DNA of 64,000 bases from Bacteroidota bacterium (GCA_023399595.1 JAEWOR010000033.1:62001-126000); one strand, 5' to 3'. Shown: positions 17,580 to 27,616, numbered from the stretch's first letter. Notes: generated by a model not told the origin, from the sequence alone. Made by a program: numbers and translations.

Positions 17580-18569
17580 CTATTTTTTAATAATTCTAAA
17601 ATATTTTTTATCTGTTTTAGATTCTAGAATAATAAAATAAACTCCTTTTCCTAAATCAGAAACAATAATACTGGAAGATTCTAAATTGGCTTTTCTAATA
17701 AGCTTTCCTTCGGGTGTAATAATGATGTACTGATTAAAATCCTTTAAATTTCCTTTGAAATTAATGAAATCTTCCGTTGGATTAGGGTAAAAACTAAAAG
17801 ATTGTGAGTTTGTAATTTCATTGGTAGAAAGGAAAGTAAGAGATTGGGCTTGAGCTCCACTAAAAGATTCATTAATACCAGCAGCAGCTGAAACAATATT
17901 TCCTGAAGTATGCGTTAATAATGGATATTTATGCGTTGCATCAAAGTACATATACATGGTATTTTGTGCCGTTCCAACATTTATCGGAAGACCTACCAAA
18001 GCAATATTGAAATTCATATCAATTTTTAACCTCAATACATTTGTATAAGTGTTTGTTCCTATAATTAATGTTCCGTAAGCATTGGCATTGGTATTTACTG
18101 TTCCATTAAGGTTTAAAGTGGTTCCAGAATAGGAAGTTGTTCCTGTTGTAGTATCTGTAAATGTGTTTCCGTAAGCTGTAGGATAAGTAATAGCTGTTGC
18201 TGGGTTGGAACTTAAATTAATAGTTGCCAAGGTATTAGCAATACCTACAATTTCTAAGCTTGTCGGATTTTGTTTATAATAAATTGTAGTCCCGTTTCCA
18301 TCGTTATGTTTAATAGTAGCCGCCGGAAAAGTAGCTAGATCTGTTGCTGTTAAAGCTGCATAAGTATTAACAACTGGAGCTCCTGCAGTAATACTTGGGT
18401 TAGAAAATGTTACAGGATTTCCTACCGCAGAATTATCCACGGTACCAGTGACAATAACATTGTTTACATTGTCCCCAATAAGAGGATCATTAAATGCTTT
18501 CGTAATGGTGGTTTGAGCATGTATAAAACTTGAAGCACCCATTAGTAAAGAAAGTAGTTGTATTTTCAT
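17580..18569 (-). CDS. Secreted protein with type IX secretion C-terminal sorting domain
   Basis: The 329-residue protein has an N-terminal signal peptide ending IHAQ, a Thr/Asn-rich middle of low complexity, and a C-terminal T9SS type A sorting domain of about 75 residues beginning SFYPNPTEDFI and ending KKYFRIIKK. Such cargo is carried across the outer membrane by the Por/Gld machinery and either released or attached. The middle part matches no domain I know. Presence of this signal implies that the host has a T9SS encoded elsewhere. Confidence 0.85.
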   Translation of the reverse strand: MKIQLLSLLMGASSFIHAQTTITKAFNDPLIGDNVNNVIVTGTVDNSAVGNPVTFSNPSITAGAPVVNTYAALTATDLATFPAATIKHNDGNGTTIYYKQNPTSLEIVGIANTLATINLSSNPATAITYPTAYGNTFTDTTTGTTSYSGTTLNLNGTVNTNANAYGTLIIGTNTYTNVLRLKIDMNFNIALVGLPINVGTAQNTMYMYFDATHKYPLLTHTSGNIVSAAAGINESFSGAQAQSLTFLSTNEITNSQSFSFYPNPTEDFINFKGNLKDFNQYIIITPEGKLIRKANLESSSIIVSDLGKGVYFIILESKTDKKYFRIIKK

Positions 18570-18689
18570 AAAAATTATTTTAAAATGGGTGATTAGAGAT
18601 ATTCAATTAATAAGAAATTATTTAATGTAAAATTAATTAAAAAACTCATAAAAAAGTTTTTTCCATAAATATTTTTGAGATTTAATATA

Positions 18690-18715
18690 AAAAGAGAAAC
18701 TATTGTTTCTCTTTT
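18690..18715 (-). terminator. Intrinsic terminator after the DUF4476 gene
   Basis: A 10-bp stem (18691-18700 with 18705-18714) with loop TATT is followed by a T5 run on the minus strand, 28 bases after the stop codon. Confidence 0.7.
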
Positions 18716-18742
18716 TTCTCTTTTTTGTAGGATTTATTTTAA

Positions 18743-19633
18743 TTATGAATTACGTATAAAATTCATAAGGTCTCGTTTTGAACTTTCAAAATCAAAAACA
18801 TCTGCTACTTGATAGAAATTATACTTATCTACACAGCTTTTATAAAGGATTTTTGCCATCTCTAAACGACCTTTATCAAAAGAAAAAGATTTGAGCATTG
18901 AAGCAACTTGAGCGGAAGTAAATTTTGTATTTCTCGACTGTTGAAGGATGAATTCCTTTTTATTTTTATCAAAAGATGCATTTCTATTCAGCGCATTGAG
19001 GAACTGAGAAAAAGAATAATTATCCATTACATCTGCGTAACCCATTCCGTTTTGCTGATGATTATTCCATCCTGAGTTGTACGGATTGTTCCAAACATCG
19101 TCCCACTCGTTGAAACCATACATTTGACCTTGAACAGGATACGTATCCAACAAATACAAACCTTTATTGGTGAAAAAATCCAATACCATTCTGCTATTAT
19201 TACTCACTCTTAATTGAGTTTTATAAATTAAATATCCATTGGAGTAAATAGAAAGTGGTATTCTTCCAGAACTAAGATCAAAAAAACGATATTTTCCAGA
19301 ACCATTGCTTATCATTTGATCTCCTACTGCTACCGAAAAATAACCATTTTCTGGAATTCTTAAGAAAACTTCAGAATAACCATAGTTTTGATTCCAGCGA
19401 TAGCTGTTTTGTTGCATTCCAGAGTTGCTGTTGTTTTTAGAACCGTTTCCGTAATCTCTTTGTCCAGTACTATTTTTTGAGTTTTGTTCTACAGGTCTAT
19501 GTCCTGTATCTACTCTTTTTTGCATTTCTGTAGTGCTTGCTTCATTTTTTAGAAGTTCTCCTTTTTTTCCTGCTTCTTGCGCAAAAAATAATATTGAAAA
19601 TGCTAAGGCTGAAAGTGTAAATATTCTTTTCAT
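18743..19633 (-). CDS. DUF4476 domain exported protein
   Basis: The 296-residue protein has a signal peptide ending FFAQ, an Asn/Gln/Ser-rich linker, a central beta-rich region (about 80-150), and a C-terminal helical DUF4476 domain (about 200-296) that starts with FSQFLNAL and contains KFTSAQVASMLKSFSFD. DUF4476 proteins are common in Bacteroidota; the role is unknown. The gene stands alone between two terminators. Confidence 0.8.
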   Translation of the reverse strand: MKRIFTLSALAFSILFFAQEAGKKGELLKNEASTTEMQKRVDTGHRPVEQNSKNSTGQRDYGNGSKNNSNSGMQQNSYRWNQNYGYSEVFLRIPENGYFSVAVGDQMISNGSGKYRFFDLSSGRIPLSIYSNGYLIYKTQLRVSNNSRMVLDFFTNKGLYLLDTYPVQGQMYGFNEWDDVWNNPYNSGWNNHQQNGMGYADVMDNYSFSQFLNALNRNASFDKNKKEFILQQSRNTKFTSAQVASMLKSFSFDKGRLEMAKILYKSCVDKYNFYQVADVFDFESSKRDLMNFIRNS

Positions 19634-19794
19634 TGTATTTATTTTTTTGGGTTAGGCTTTTGTATATTCTACAAGTATGCCAAAACAAGGCTTTTTTAGT
19701 AGGTTTTGAGTATTTATTTGAAATTTAGTTTTATTATTAAAAACCTGCCTAAAATGATTTAACTTCTCCTCTATAAAGATATCCAAGCAAAAAA

Positions 19795-19820
19795 AAAGAG
19801 AAACCAGAAGGCTTCTCTTT
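19795..19820 (-). terminator. Intrinsic terminator after lpdA
   Basis: An 11-position stem with one mismatch (19795-19805 with 19810-19820) is followed by a long T run on the minus strand, 22 bases after the lpdA stop. Confidence 0.7.
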
Positions 19821-19842
19821 TATAGTATATTTTTGCAAAATC

Positions 19843-21246
19843 TTACATGTGAATTGCTCTTTTACCTGTAGCATCCAAAGCAGCTTCTTTTACAGCTTCT
19901 GCATACGTTGGGTGAGCATGTGACATTCTTGTTAAATCTTCTGCACTTGCACGGAATTCCATAGCTGTAACTCCTTCAGCAATTAAATCTGCAGCTCTAG
20001 CTCCAATCATATGGAAACCTAAGATTTCGTCTGTTTTTTCGTCTGCGATAATTTTCACAAAGCCATCAATATCTCCAGAAGCACGGCTCCTTCCTAAAGC
20101 TCTCATTGGGAAGCTGCCTACTTTGTAAGCTACACCAGCTTCTTTCAATTGTTCTTCGGTTTTACCAACACCAGCAACTTCTGGCCAAGTATAAACCACA
20201 CCTGGAATTAAGTTGTAGTTGATATGAGGTTTTTGTCCAGCCAATGTTTCAGCAACAAAAACTCCTTCCTCTTCAGCTTTATGAGCCAACATTGCACCAG
20301 CAACTACGTCACCAATAGCATAAATATTAGTTACGTTAGTCTGTAAATGATCGTTGGTTTTTACTCTTCCTCTTTCGTCTAGTTCAACACCTGCTTTTTC
20401 TAAACCAAGTCCGTCTGTATAAGGTTTTCTTCCTACAGAAACTAAACAATAATCTCCTTCAAAAGAAACTTCTTCTCCTTTTTTGTTTTTAGCAGTTACT
20501 TTTACCGCATCACCATTTCTTTCCACTGCAGAAACCGCTGTAGAAAGTTCGAATTTCATTCCTTGTTTTTTAAGAACTTTTTGAAGTTCTTTAGAAAGTG
20601 CTCCATCCATTCCTGGAATAATTTTATCCATGAACTCAACAACTGTTACTTTAGAACCTAATCTTAAATATACAGAACCTAATTCAAGACCGATAACTCC
20701 ACCACCAATTACGATAAGGTGCTGAGGAATTTCTTTTAAATTTAAAGCTTCAGTAGAAGTAATTACTCTTTCTTTATCTAAACTAATAAAAGGCAATGAA
20801 GATGGCTTAGATCCTGTTGCGATGATAGTATATTTAGAATCGATAGTTTCTGTAGAACCATCATTTTTAGTCACTTTAATTTGAGTTGCAGATTCAAAGC
20901 TACCTACTCCTTCAAAAACAGTAATTTTGTTTTTGTCCATAAGGAAGTTAATCCCTTTTGTAGTTTGCTCTACTACTCCGTTTTTGCGCTCGATCATTTT
21001 GTTAAGATCGGCTTTTGGTTCGTTGATAATGATTCCGTAATCTGCAAAGTCATGTTTTGCTTTCTCGAAATGCTCAGAACTGTCTAAAAGAGCTTTCGAA
21101 GGAATACAACCCACATTTAGACATGTTCCACCTAAAGTTGGATATTTTTCAATAATTGCTGTTTTGAAGCCTAGTTGAGCCGCTCTAATAGCTGCTACAT
21201 ATCCTCCAGGACCTGAACCGATTACGGTAACATCGAATTGTGACAT
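19843..21246 (-). CDS. lpdA: Dihydrolipoyl dehydrogenase (E3)
   Basis: This FAD enzyme reoxidises dihydrolipoamide in the pyruvate and 2-oxoglutarate dehydrogenase complexes and in the glycine cleavage system. The 467-residue sequence has the FAD-binding GSGPGG (10-15), the redox disulfide GGTCLNVGC (C42, C47), the NAD-binding motif GGGVIGLELG, and the C-terminal HAHPTYAEAVKEA with the catalytic His-Glu pair. Length is standard. It is monocistronic, with a -7 box at 21310-21317 and a terminator after it. The glycine cleavage P-protein is encoded at 54580-57435. Confidence 0.97.
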   Translation of the reverse strand: MSQFDVTVIGSGPGGYVAAIRAAQLGFKTAIIEKYPTLGGTCLNVGCIPSKALLDSSEHFEKAKHDFADYGIIINEPKADLNKMIERKNGVVEQTTKGINFLMDKNKITVFEGVGSFESATQIKVTKNDGSTETIDSKYTIIATGSKPSSLPFISLDKERVITSTEALNLKEIPQHLIVIGGGVIGLELGSVYLRLGSKVTVVEFMDKIIPGMDGALSKELQKVLKKQGMKFELSTAVSAVERNGDAVKVTAKNKKGEEVSFEGDYCLVSVGRKPYTDGLGLEKAGVELDERGRVKTNDHLQTNVTNIYAIGDVVAGAMLAHKAEEEGVFVAETLAGQKPHINYNLIPGVVYTWPEVAGVGKTEEQLKEAGVAYKVGSFPMRALGRSRASGDIDGFVKIIADEKTDEILGFHMIGARAADLIAEGVTAMEFRASAEDLTRMSHAHPTYAEAVKEAALDATGKRAIHM

Positions 21247-21309
21247 TATTTTATTTTTTTGTTTAATGTTTCTTGATAATGGAATCTTTTTTATAAAAAA
21301 GATATTTTA

Positions 21310-21317
21310 CAAAATTA
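21310..21317 (-). promoter_or_regulatory. -7 box (TAATTTTG) of lpdA
   Basis: The complement is TAATTTTG, 63 bases before the lpdA start codon; an exact TAnnTTTG match in an otherwise featureless AT-rich gap. Confidence 0.4.
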
Positions 21318-21431
21318 CAAAAATCTTTAACAGTATATATAGAAAAAAGCTGTTAAATATTCGATAAAAAAATTCCTTATATTATGTGATGAAAAGGTTT
21401 TATACCCATTATTGTTTACTTTTTTTTCATA

Positions 21432-23990
21432 TTAACCACATTTACTACTTCCACAGCTTTTGCATGTTAAACAACCTTCTTGATACATTACTTTATCTGA
21501 ACCACAATTTACACATTTCTGTCCATCGGCTTCAGTGCCATCTGGAATATAACGTTTCAAAGCTCTTGCAACACCTGCTTTCCAAGTATTTATGCTTTCG
21601 GAATCTAATTCTAGTCGATTAATAAGTTCTACAACGTTTTCTAAAGGCATTCCGTGTCTAAGGGTTCCTGAAATGAGTTTAGCGTAATTCCAAAACTCGG
21701 GGTTAAATTTGTGTGAAAGCCCTTCAATGGTTGTTTTATATCCTCTCAAATTTTTAAATTGGAAATCGTATCTAGACTTCCCATCTTCAGTGCGATTTTT
21801 AATAATGTGCCCTTGATTTACCCAACGTGGTATAGAAATACCTTCTTCGTCATCTGCTAAACCTGTGAATATTTCATAAGGATGTCCGTTAATTAATCCA
21901 ATAAAGGCAATCCATTTTTCTTTATTATTTTGAAACCTAACTACATCAGCTTCTAAAACTTGTGGTCTTTTTGTAGGGAATAAAGTTTCGTGTGTTGGGG
22001 TGCTTTTTTCTTGTTTTTTAGAGTCTGTTGAGATTAATACTCCTGCTCTTGAACCATCGCGATATACCGTTACACCTTTACAGCCAGTTTCCCAAGCTGT
22101 TAAATATAATTTGTTAACCAATTCTTCTGTAGCGTCATTAGGGATGTTTATAGTCACCGAGATGGAATGATCTACCCATTTTTGTATGGCCCCTTGCATT
22201 TGTACTTTGCTTAACCAGTCAACATCATTAGAAGTAGCTTTATGATAAGGTGATTTTGCAATAAGATTATTAATTTCTTCTTGAGAGTAGTTTTTATTAG
22301 TATCGTAACCATTTACTTCCATCCAAGTTTTAAAATGATGATGGAAAACGATGTATTCTTCCCATGAATCTCCTAGTTCATCTATGAAATCTACACGTAT
22401 ATTTTTATCATTAGGGTTTACTTTTCTTCTTCTTTTATAAACAGGCAGGAAAACAGGCTCGATACCAGATGTGGTTTGAGAAAGTAATGAGGTGCTTCCT
22501 GTTGGTGCAATGGTTAAAAGAGCTATATTTCTTCTTCCGTATTTAGACATTAACTGATACAGTTCGGGATCTTCATTTTTAAGTCTAAGAATAAATGGAT
22601 TTTTAGCTTCTTTTTTAGAATCATATATTTCAAAAGCCCCCCTATCTTTAGCCATTTCAATAGACGAACGATAGGCGGTTAAAGCCAAAGTTTTGTGTAT
22701 TTCTATAGAGAAATCTGTAGCTTTTTGAGTTCCATAAATTAATCCTAAAGCGGCCAACATATCCCCTTCGGCGGTTACTCCAACTCCTGTTCTTCTTCCT
22801 TGAAGGGTTTTTTCTCGTATTTTAATCCAAAGATTTTTTTCTGTTTCTTTAATCTCATCCATTTCTGGATCTGAATTTATTTTTTGAAGAATGGTATCAA
22901 TTTTTTCCACTTCCAAATCAATAATGTCATCCATTATTCTTTGGGCATAAACTATATGTTTTTTAAAGAGTTCAAAATTGAATTTTGCTTTTTTAGTGAA
23001 CGGATCTTCTACATAAGAGTATAAATTTATAGCTAAAAGACGACAAGAATCGTATGGACAAAGTGGAATTTCGCCACAAGGATTGGTAGAAACTGTTTCG
23101 AAGCCTAAATCTGCATAACAATCAGGTATAGATTCTTTAATGATGGTATCCCAAAATAGAATTCCGGGTTCGGCTGACTTCTATGCGTTATAAACTATTT
23201 TGTCCCAAATTTTTTTTGCATTTATATTCTTTGTGATTTTTGGTTTTGAAGAATGAACTGGATATTTTTGTATGTAATTTTCATCATTTTTTACCGCTTT
23301 CATAAAGTCGTCATCAACTTTTACTGAGATATTGGCGCCTGTAATTTTACCTTGTTCTAGTTTGGCATCAATAAAATCTTCAGCATCTGGATGATTAATA
23401 GAAACAGAAAGCATTAACGCTCCTCTTCTACCATCTTGTGCAACTTCGCGAGTGGAATTAGAATATCGTTCCAGAAACGGAACTAAGCCTGTGGAAGTAA
23501 GTGCAGAATTTTTTACAGGAGAGCCTTTTGGACGAATGTGGGATAAATCATGACCAACACCGCCGCGTCTTTTCATCAACTGCACTTGTTCCTCATCTAT
23601 TTTCATAATGCTGCCATAAGAATCACTATTTTTACCATTTCCTATAACAAAGCAGTTGGAAAGAGAAGCAATTTGGAAATTGTTGCCAATTCCCGTCATT
23701 GGACTTCCTTGTGGAATAATGTATTTGAAATCTTTAATAAGATTAAAAATTTCTTTTGAGGATAATGGATTCTTATAATTCTGCTCTATTCTAGCAATTT
23801 CATTTGCTATTCTCCAATGCATGTCATCTGGAGTTGTTTCATAAAGATTTCCATCAGAGTCTTTAAGTGCGTATTTGTTTACCCAAACTCTTGTAGCTAA
23901 ATCATCTCCATTGAAATATTTTAATGTTTCCGAATTTGCTTTTTCAAAAGAAACTTTTTGTAATTTTTTGTTAGATACAGAACTTTCCAT
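21432..23990 (-). pseudogene. nrdJ: Class II (adenosylcobalamin-dependent) ribonucleotide reductase interrupted by an in-frame TAG
   Basis: Ribonucleotide reductases make deoxyribonucleotides; class II enzymes use coenzyme B12. The frame codes 852 residues with one stop: codon 270 (23181-23183) is TAG, directly followed in the same frame by KSAEPGILFWD. In relatives this reads AWKSAEPG, so TGG to TAG is the likely change. The N-terminal part (269 codons) has the redox cysteine in SNCF (C113). Downstream lie the catalytic NPCGE motif (C305, E307), YGRRNIALLTIAPTGSTS, and a C-terminal zinc-ribbon-like tail with CVNC and CKSC. The first ATG after the stop, at 22934, is codon 353 and omits NPCGE, so neither fragment could act alone. 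It may be a pseudogene, a suppressed or read-through codon, or a sequencing error. No frameshift is present. Confidence 0.9.
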
Positions 23991-24038
23991 ATTGTAATTT
24001 TTAATATTTTAAATTTACATCAATAAAATTAGATTTAC

Positions 24039-24118
24039 AAAAGTTTACAAATTAAAATATTTAAGTAATTGTAAATTAGATATTTAATTTTTGTATCAGA
24101 GTTAAAAGTTTACAAATT
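24039..24118. repeat. Direct repeat AAAAGTTTACAAATT upstream of nrdJ
   Basis: A perfect 15-base repeat occurs at 24039-24053 and 24104-24118, 65 bases apart. Extra TTTACAA (24034-24040) and inverted TTGTAAA (24069-24075) copies lie between or beside them. They sit 50-130 bases before the nrdJ start and could be operators; the low complexity of the region limits confidence. Confidence 0.4.
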
Positions 24119-24243
24119 TTGTAATAAATTATTATTCTATTGTAATAGAGTTATCTTTTTTTAACATAAAAATATTTTAAAAATTGGACTTGATCAATAA
24201 AAAACACACATAGAAGTTTTTTAAGGTAGCTAGAAACTATATT

Positions 24244-25320
24244 TTATAGATTTTCTAATAGTTGTATGTATTGTTGTAGAATAATTTCTTTAGAAAATCT
24301 TGATTGTACGGTGTATTTAATCACTTGGTGGTCATGTTGATCGTGGATAATTCGTAAGATGTCCTGTGAAAACTGTTCGTAGTCTTCTATATTTGAAATT
24401 TCTCCATTAATACCATTTTTGATAATTTCGTTAATTCCACCTGGACAATTATTGGCAAGTGAGTAAGTTCCACATGCTCCTGCTTCCAAAAGAACATTTG
24501 GAAAGCCTTCGTACCTTGAAGATAGTATAAAAAGATCTGCATAATGAAGGAAAAGGTAAGGGTTTTCTTGTCTACCGTGGAAAATAACCTTTTTTAAACC
24601 CAATATTTCTTTCAGTTGATGAAGCATATCTCTATCTCTTCCATCTCCTAAAATGTGTAATAGTATGTTTTCATTTTTGAGTCGTGAAAACACTTTCAAA
24701 AGATTATCGAAACCTTTTCTTGAGGATAGGTTACCAATAGCAACTACATTTTTGAAATTTTGAGTAAAGCTTTCTGGTTTAATTGAATTTTTTAGTTTTT
24801 CTTCTATAAATTCAAAATCTATTGGATTGTTTATTTTGGTAATTTTTCTGGAATCAATATTAAATTTGGTTGTTAAATCATTCATCATATCATCACTCTG
24901 ACAAACAATTTGTTGATAGTTATTATAAAATTTATAGAAAAATCTTATTTCTTTTCTTGTAACGTGCTCCGAAACTACATTGGTTTCCCTAGCTATAAAT
25001 TTCGTTTTGGGGAACATTTTTACAAATAAAGAAATATAAGCATTCACCTCTCCGAAACCCGAAAAAACAATATTGGGTTTTCTTTTTCTAATTTCTCTTA
25101 TGATAAAAGGTAATGAATGACGAATTCGGCTGACGTTCAAATTAATAATTTCAACATCTTTTTTAATGTATTTTAAATACCCTCCTTCTTTTCTGAGCAG
25201 CATAATTTTAGGATCAAAACGATCTCTAGGAAGGTTATTGGCTATAGTCATTACGATACGTTCTGCACCGCCAGTTTCTAAATCGGGAAGAATAAAAATG
25301 ATGGATTTTCTGATACTCAT
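24244..25320 (-). CDS. Glycosyltransferase family 4 (GT-B fold)
   Basis: The 358-residue protein starts with LPDLETGGAERIV, the GGAER motif of GT4 enzymes, and has the C-terminal Glycos_transf_1 features AIGNLSSRKGFDNL, HILGDGRDRD and the nucleotide-sugar site SSRYEGFPNVLLEAGACG (about 270-287). It probably adds one sugar to a surface polysaccharide or glycoprotein at the cytoplasmic face of the membrane. Donor and acceptor are unknown. No polysaccharide cluster surrounds it: recQ is upstream and nrdJ downstream, so it is an orphan glycosyltransferase. Confidence 0.85.
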   Translation of the reverse strand: MSIRKSIIFILPDLETGGAERIVMTIANNLPRDRFDPKIMLLRKEGGYLKYIKKDVEIINLNVSRIRHSLPFIIREIRKRKPNIVFSGFGEVNAYISLFVKMFPKTKFIARETNVVSEHVTRKEIRFFYKFYNNYQQIVCQSDDMMNDLTTKFNIDSRKITKINNPIDFEFIEEKLKNSIKPESFTQNFKNVVAIGNLSSRKGFDNLLKVFSRLKNENILLHILGDGRDRDMLHQLKEILGLKKVIFHGRQENPYLFLHYADLFILSSRYEGFPNVLLEAGACGTYSLANNCPGGINEIIKNGINGEISNIEDYEQFSQDILRIIHDQHDHQVIKYTVQSRFSKEIILQQYIQLLENL

Positions 25321-25333
25321 TTCTCTGTGAAAA

Positions 25334-25365
25334 AAACCTTATCATAAAAAGATAAGGTTTGTTAT
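25334..25365 (-). terminator. Intrinsic terminator after recQ
   Basis: A 10-bp stem (25334-25343 with 25351-25360) and a seven-base loop are followed by a T run on the minus strand, just before the start of the glycosyltransferase gene. Confidence 0.65.
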
Positions 25366-25373
25366 TAGTATTC

Positions 25374-27578
25374 TTAGTTGGCTACATCGCTTATAAATTT
25401 TATTCTGAGCATTCTTACCTCTTCATCGCTTAAATCATCCCCAAACTCATCCAATAAAACTTTCATGCTATCACTTTCGCTTTCGCCCATAAACTCCATG
25501 AAATCTTCTACTAAATCCTCATCAATATTTTCGTCTATGTAATAATCGATATTCAATTTGGTACCTTGATAAACAATAGATTCCATTTCTTTGAGCAATT
25601 CATCCATTTTTAGATTTTTTGCTCTCGCAATATCTTCTAAATCTATCTTCTTGTCCGTATTTTGAATAATGAAAACTTTATGATTGGATTTATTAGCAAC
25701 TTGCTTCAAAACCATATCTTGAGTCCTCTCGATATTGTTTTCTTCTACATATTTTTTAATAAAATCTGCAAATTCCTTTCCGTACTTTTTAGCTTTTCCT
25801 TCGCCTACTCCATAAATTTTACCAATTTCTTCAACACTTATCGGGTATTGTACCGTCATGTCTTCAATACTTGGGTCCATGAAAACCGTGTATGGAGGAA
25901 TACCGTGTTTTTTAGCAATAGTTTTGCGTAAATCTTTTAGCTGATTGAAAAGCTCCTTATCTAATCCACCGCCTGCTTGTATTTGAAGTTGGTCGGATTC
26001 AGATTTGGCCTGAGTTAAATCAAACTCTCTATCTTCAGCTATAAAGAAATCTTCTTCATAAGAATTGTCTAAAACTTGTTTTCCTTTTTCAGTAATTTTT
26101 AAAACCCCATAGGTTTCAATATCTTTTTGAAGGAAATTTTGAACACTTGCCTGTCTTAAAATACTTTTCCAATAATTATCGGGTTCTTCTTTTCCAAACC
26201 CGAAATAAGAAGCTTGTTCCAGTTTATAAGCTTTTGTAAAAGCGGTTTCTTTACCTGCAATTACAGAAATTAAATCTTTAGAACGGAATTTTTCTCCCGT
26301 TTCGTTAATGAGTTCAATAACTTTTTTAAGGTCTTCTGTTGCATCTTTAAGTTTTGGTGGATTTACGGAATTGTCATCCATTTTTGCACCCGCACCTTTT
26401 ACAGGATCAAAGGTTTCACCAAAATAATACAACAAATATTGTCTTCTGCTCATGGAAGTTTCCGCATAACCTACTACTTCATTTAAGAGTTGTAAGCCGA
26501 TTTCTCGTTCAGAAACTGGTTTTTGAGCTAAGAATTTTTCTAACTTTTCAACATCTTTAGGGTCGTAAAATGCTAAACAATAACCTTCACCACCATCTCT
26601 TCCCGCTCTTCCCGTTTCTTGGTAATAACTTTCTAAAGATTTAGGAATATCGTAATGGATAACAAAACGAACATCTGGCTTGTCGATACCCATCCCAAAT
26701 GCTATTGTAGCTACAATAACATCACATTCTTCCATCAAGAATTTATCTTGATTGGTAACTCTTGTTTTTTGGTCCAGTCCCGCATGATAAGGAAGAGCAT
26801 CAATCCCGTTTACTTGTAGTAATTGTGCAAACTCTTCCACTTTTCTACGACTTAAACAGTAGACAATACCAGATTTACCTTTATTATTGTTGATAAATCT
26901 TACAATTTCTTTATCTACATTTACTTTTGGACGAATCTCATAGTATAAATTAGGTCTGTTAAAACTTTCCTTAAAGACTAAGGCGTTTGTCATCCCTAAA
27001 GTTTTTTGGATGTCATCCTGTACTTTTGGAGTTGCTGTAGCAGTAAGTGCAATTACAGGAACATCCGCAATTCTATCAATTATCGCCTTTAAGTTTCTGT
27101 ATTCTGGACGGAAATCATGTCCCCATTCAGAGATACAGTGCGCCTCGTCTATCGCTACAAAAGAAATCTGTACATCTTTAAAAAAATCTACATAATCTTC
27201 TTTAATCAGAGATTCTGGAGCTACATATAAAAGTTTGGTTTTACCAGATTTAATATCATCGAAAACCTGTTTAGTCTGTGTTTTATTTAATGATGAATTT
27301 AAAACGTGAGCTACTCCACTTTCTGAGGATAAACCATTTACGGCATCCACTTGGTTCTTCATTAATGCAATTAAAGGGGAAACTACAATTGCTGTACCCT
27401 CTAATATTAGTGCAGGTAACTGATAACAAAGGGATTTTCCTCCGCCAGTTGGCATTAGTACAAAGACATCATTACGCTCCAATAAAGATTGGATAATCTC
27501 CTCTTGCTGTCCTTTAAATGTAGAAAACCCGAAATACTTCTTTAATTCGCCTGCTAAATTGGCTTTTCTTGTACTCAT
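25374..27578 (-). CDS. recQ: RecQ family ATP-dependent DNA helicase lacking the usual zinc cysteines
   Basis: A 3'-5' DNA helicase for recombination and repair. The 734-residue protein has Walker A MPTGGGKS (43-50), DEAH box AIDEAHCISEWGHDFRP (142-158), motif VI QETGRAGRDG (320-329), a RecQ-Ct region, a winged helix, an HRDC domain (about 535-620) and an extra acidic C-terminal tail. In the RecQ-Ct zinc site the first cysteine is replaced (SRRQ, 377-380) and the CxxC pattern reads GAKMDDN (397-403), so zinc binding looks lost although the backbone motif YYFGE is kept. From memory this is common in flavobacterial RecQ. The gene stands alone, with a -7 box at 27609-27616. Confidence 0.93.
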   Translation of the reverse strand: MSTRKANLAGELKKYFGFSTFKGQQEEIIQSLLERNDVFVLMPTGGGKSLCYQLPALILEGTAIVVSPLIALMKNQVDAVNGLSSESGVAHVLNSSLNKTQTKQVFDDIKSGKTKLLYVAPESLIKEDYVDFFKDVQISFVAIDEAHCISEWGHDFRPEYRNLKAIIDRIADVPVIALTATATPKVQDDIQKTLGMTNALVFKESFNRPNLYYEIRPKVNVDKEIVRFINNNKGKSGIVYCLSRRKVEEFAQLLQVNGIDALPYHAGLDQKTRVTNQDKFLMEECDVIVATIAFGMGIDKPDVRFVIHYDIPKSLESYYQETGRAGRDGGEGYCLAFYDPKDVEKLEKFLAQKPVSEREIGLQLLNEVVGYAETSMSRRQYLLYYFGETFDPVKGAGAKMDDNSVNPPKLKDATEDLKKVIELINETGEKFRSKDLISVIAGKETAFTKAYKLEQASYFGFGKEEPDNYWKSILRQASVQNFLQKDIETYGVLKITEKGKQVLDNSYEEDFFIAEDREFDLTQAKSESDQLQIQAGGGLDKELFNQLKDLRKTIAKKHGIPPYTVFMDPSIEDMTVQYPISVEEIGKIYGVGEGKAKKYGKEFADFIKKYVEENNIERTQDMVLKQVANKSNHKVFIIQNTDKKIDLEDIARAKNLKMDELLKEMESIVYQGTKLNIDYYIDENIDEDLVEDFMEFMGESESDSMKVLLDEFGDDLSDEEVRMLRIKFISDVAN

Positions 27579-27608
27579 CTAATTTAGTTTGCTAAATTTG
27601 CAATCACT

Positions 27609-27616
27609 CAAAGTTA
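27609..27616 (-). promoter_or_regulatory. -7 box (TAACTTTG) of recQ
   Basis: The complement is TAACTTTG, an exact TAnnTTTG match 30 bases before the recQ start codon. Confidence 0.45.

Noticed and set aside
21432..23990. Two separate genes, 21432-22934 and 23181-23990, as the raw open frames suggest
   Set aside because: The two frames are in the same phase, the stretch between them is open and codes conserved NrdJ sequence including NPCGE, so this is one gene with a stop codon.
23991..24243. Cobalamin riboswitch upstream of nrdJ
   Set aside because: No B12-box-like sequence or extended GC-containing stems are visible in this AT-rich gap.
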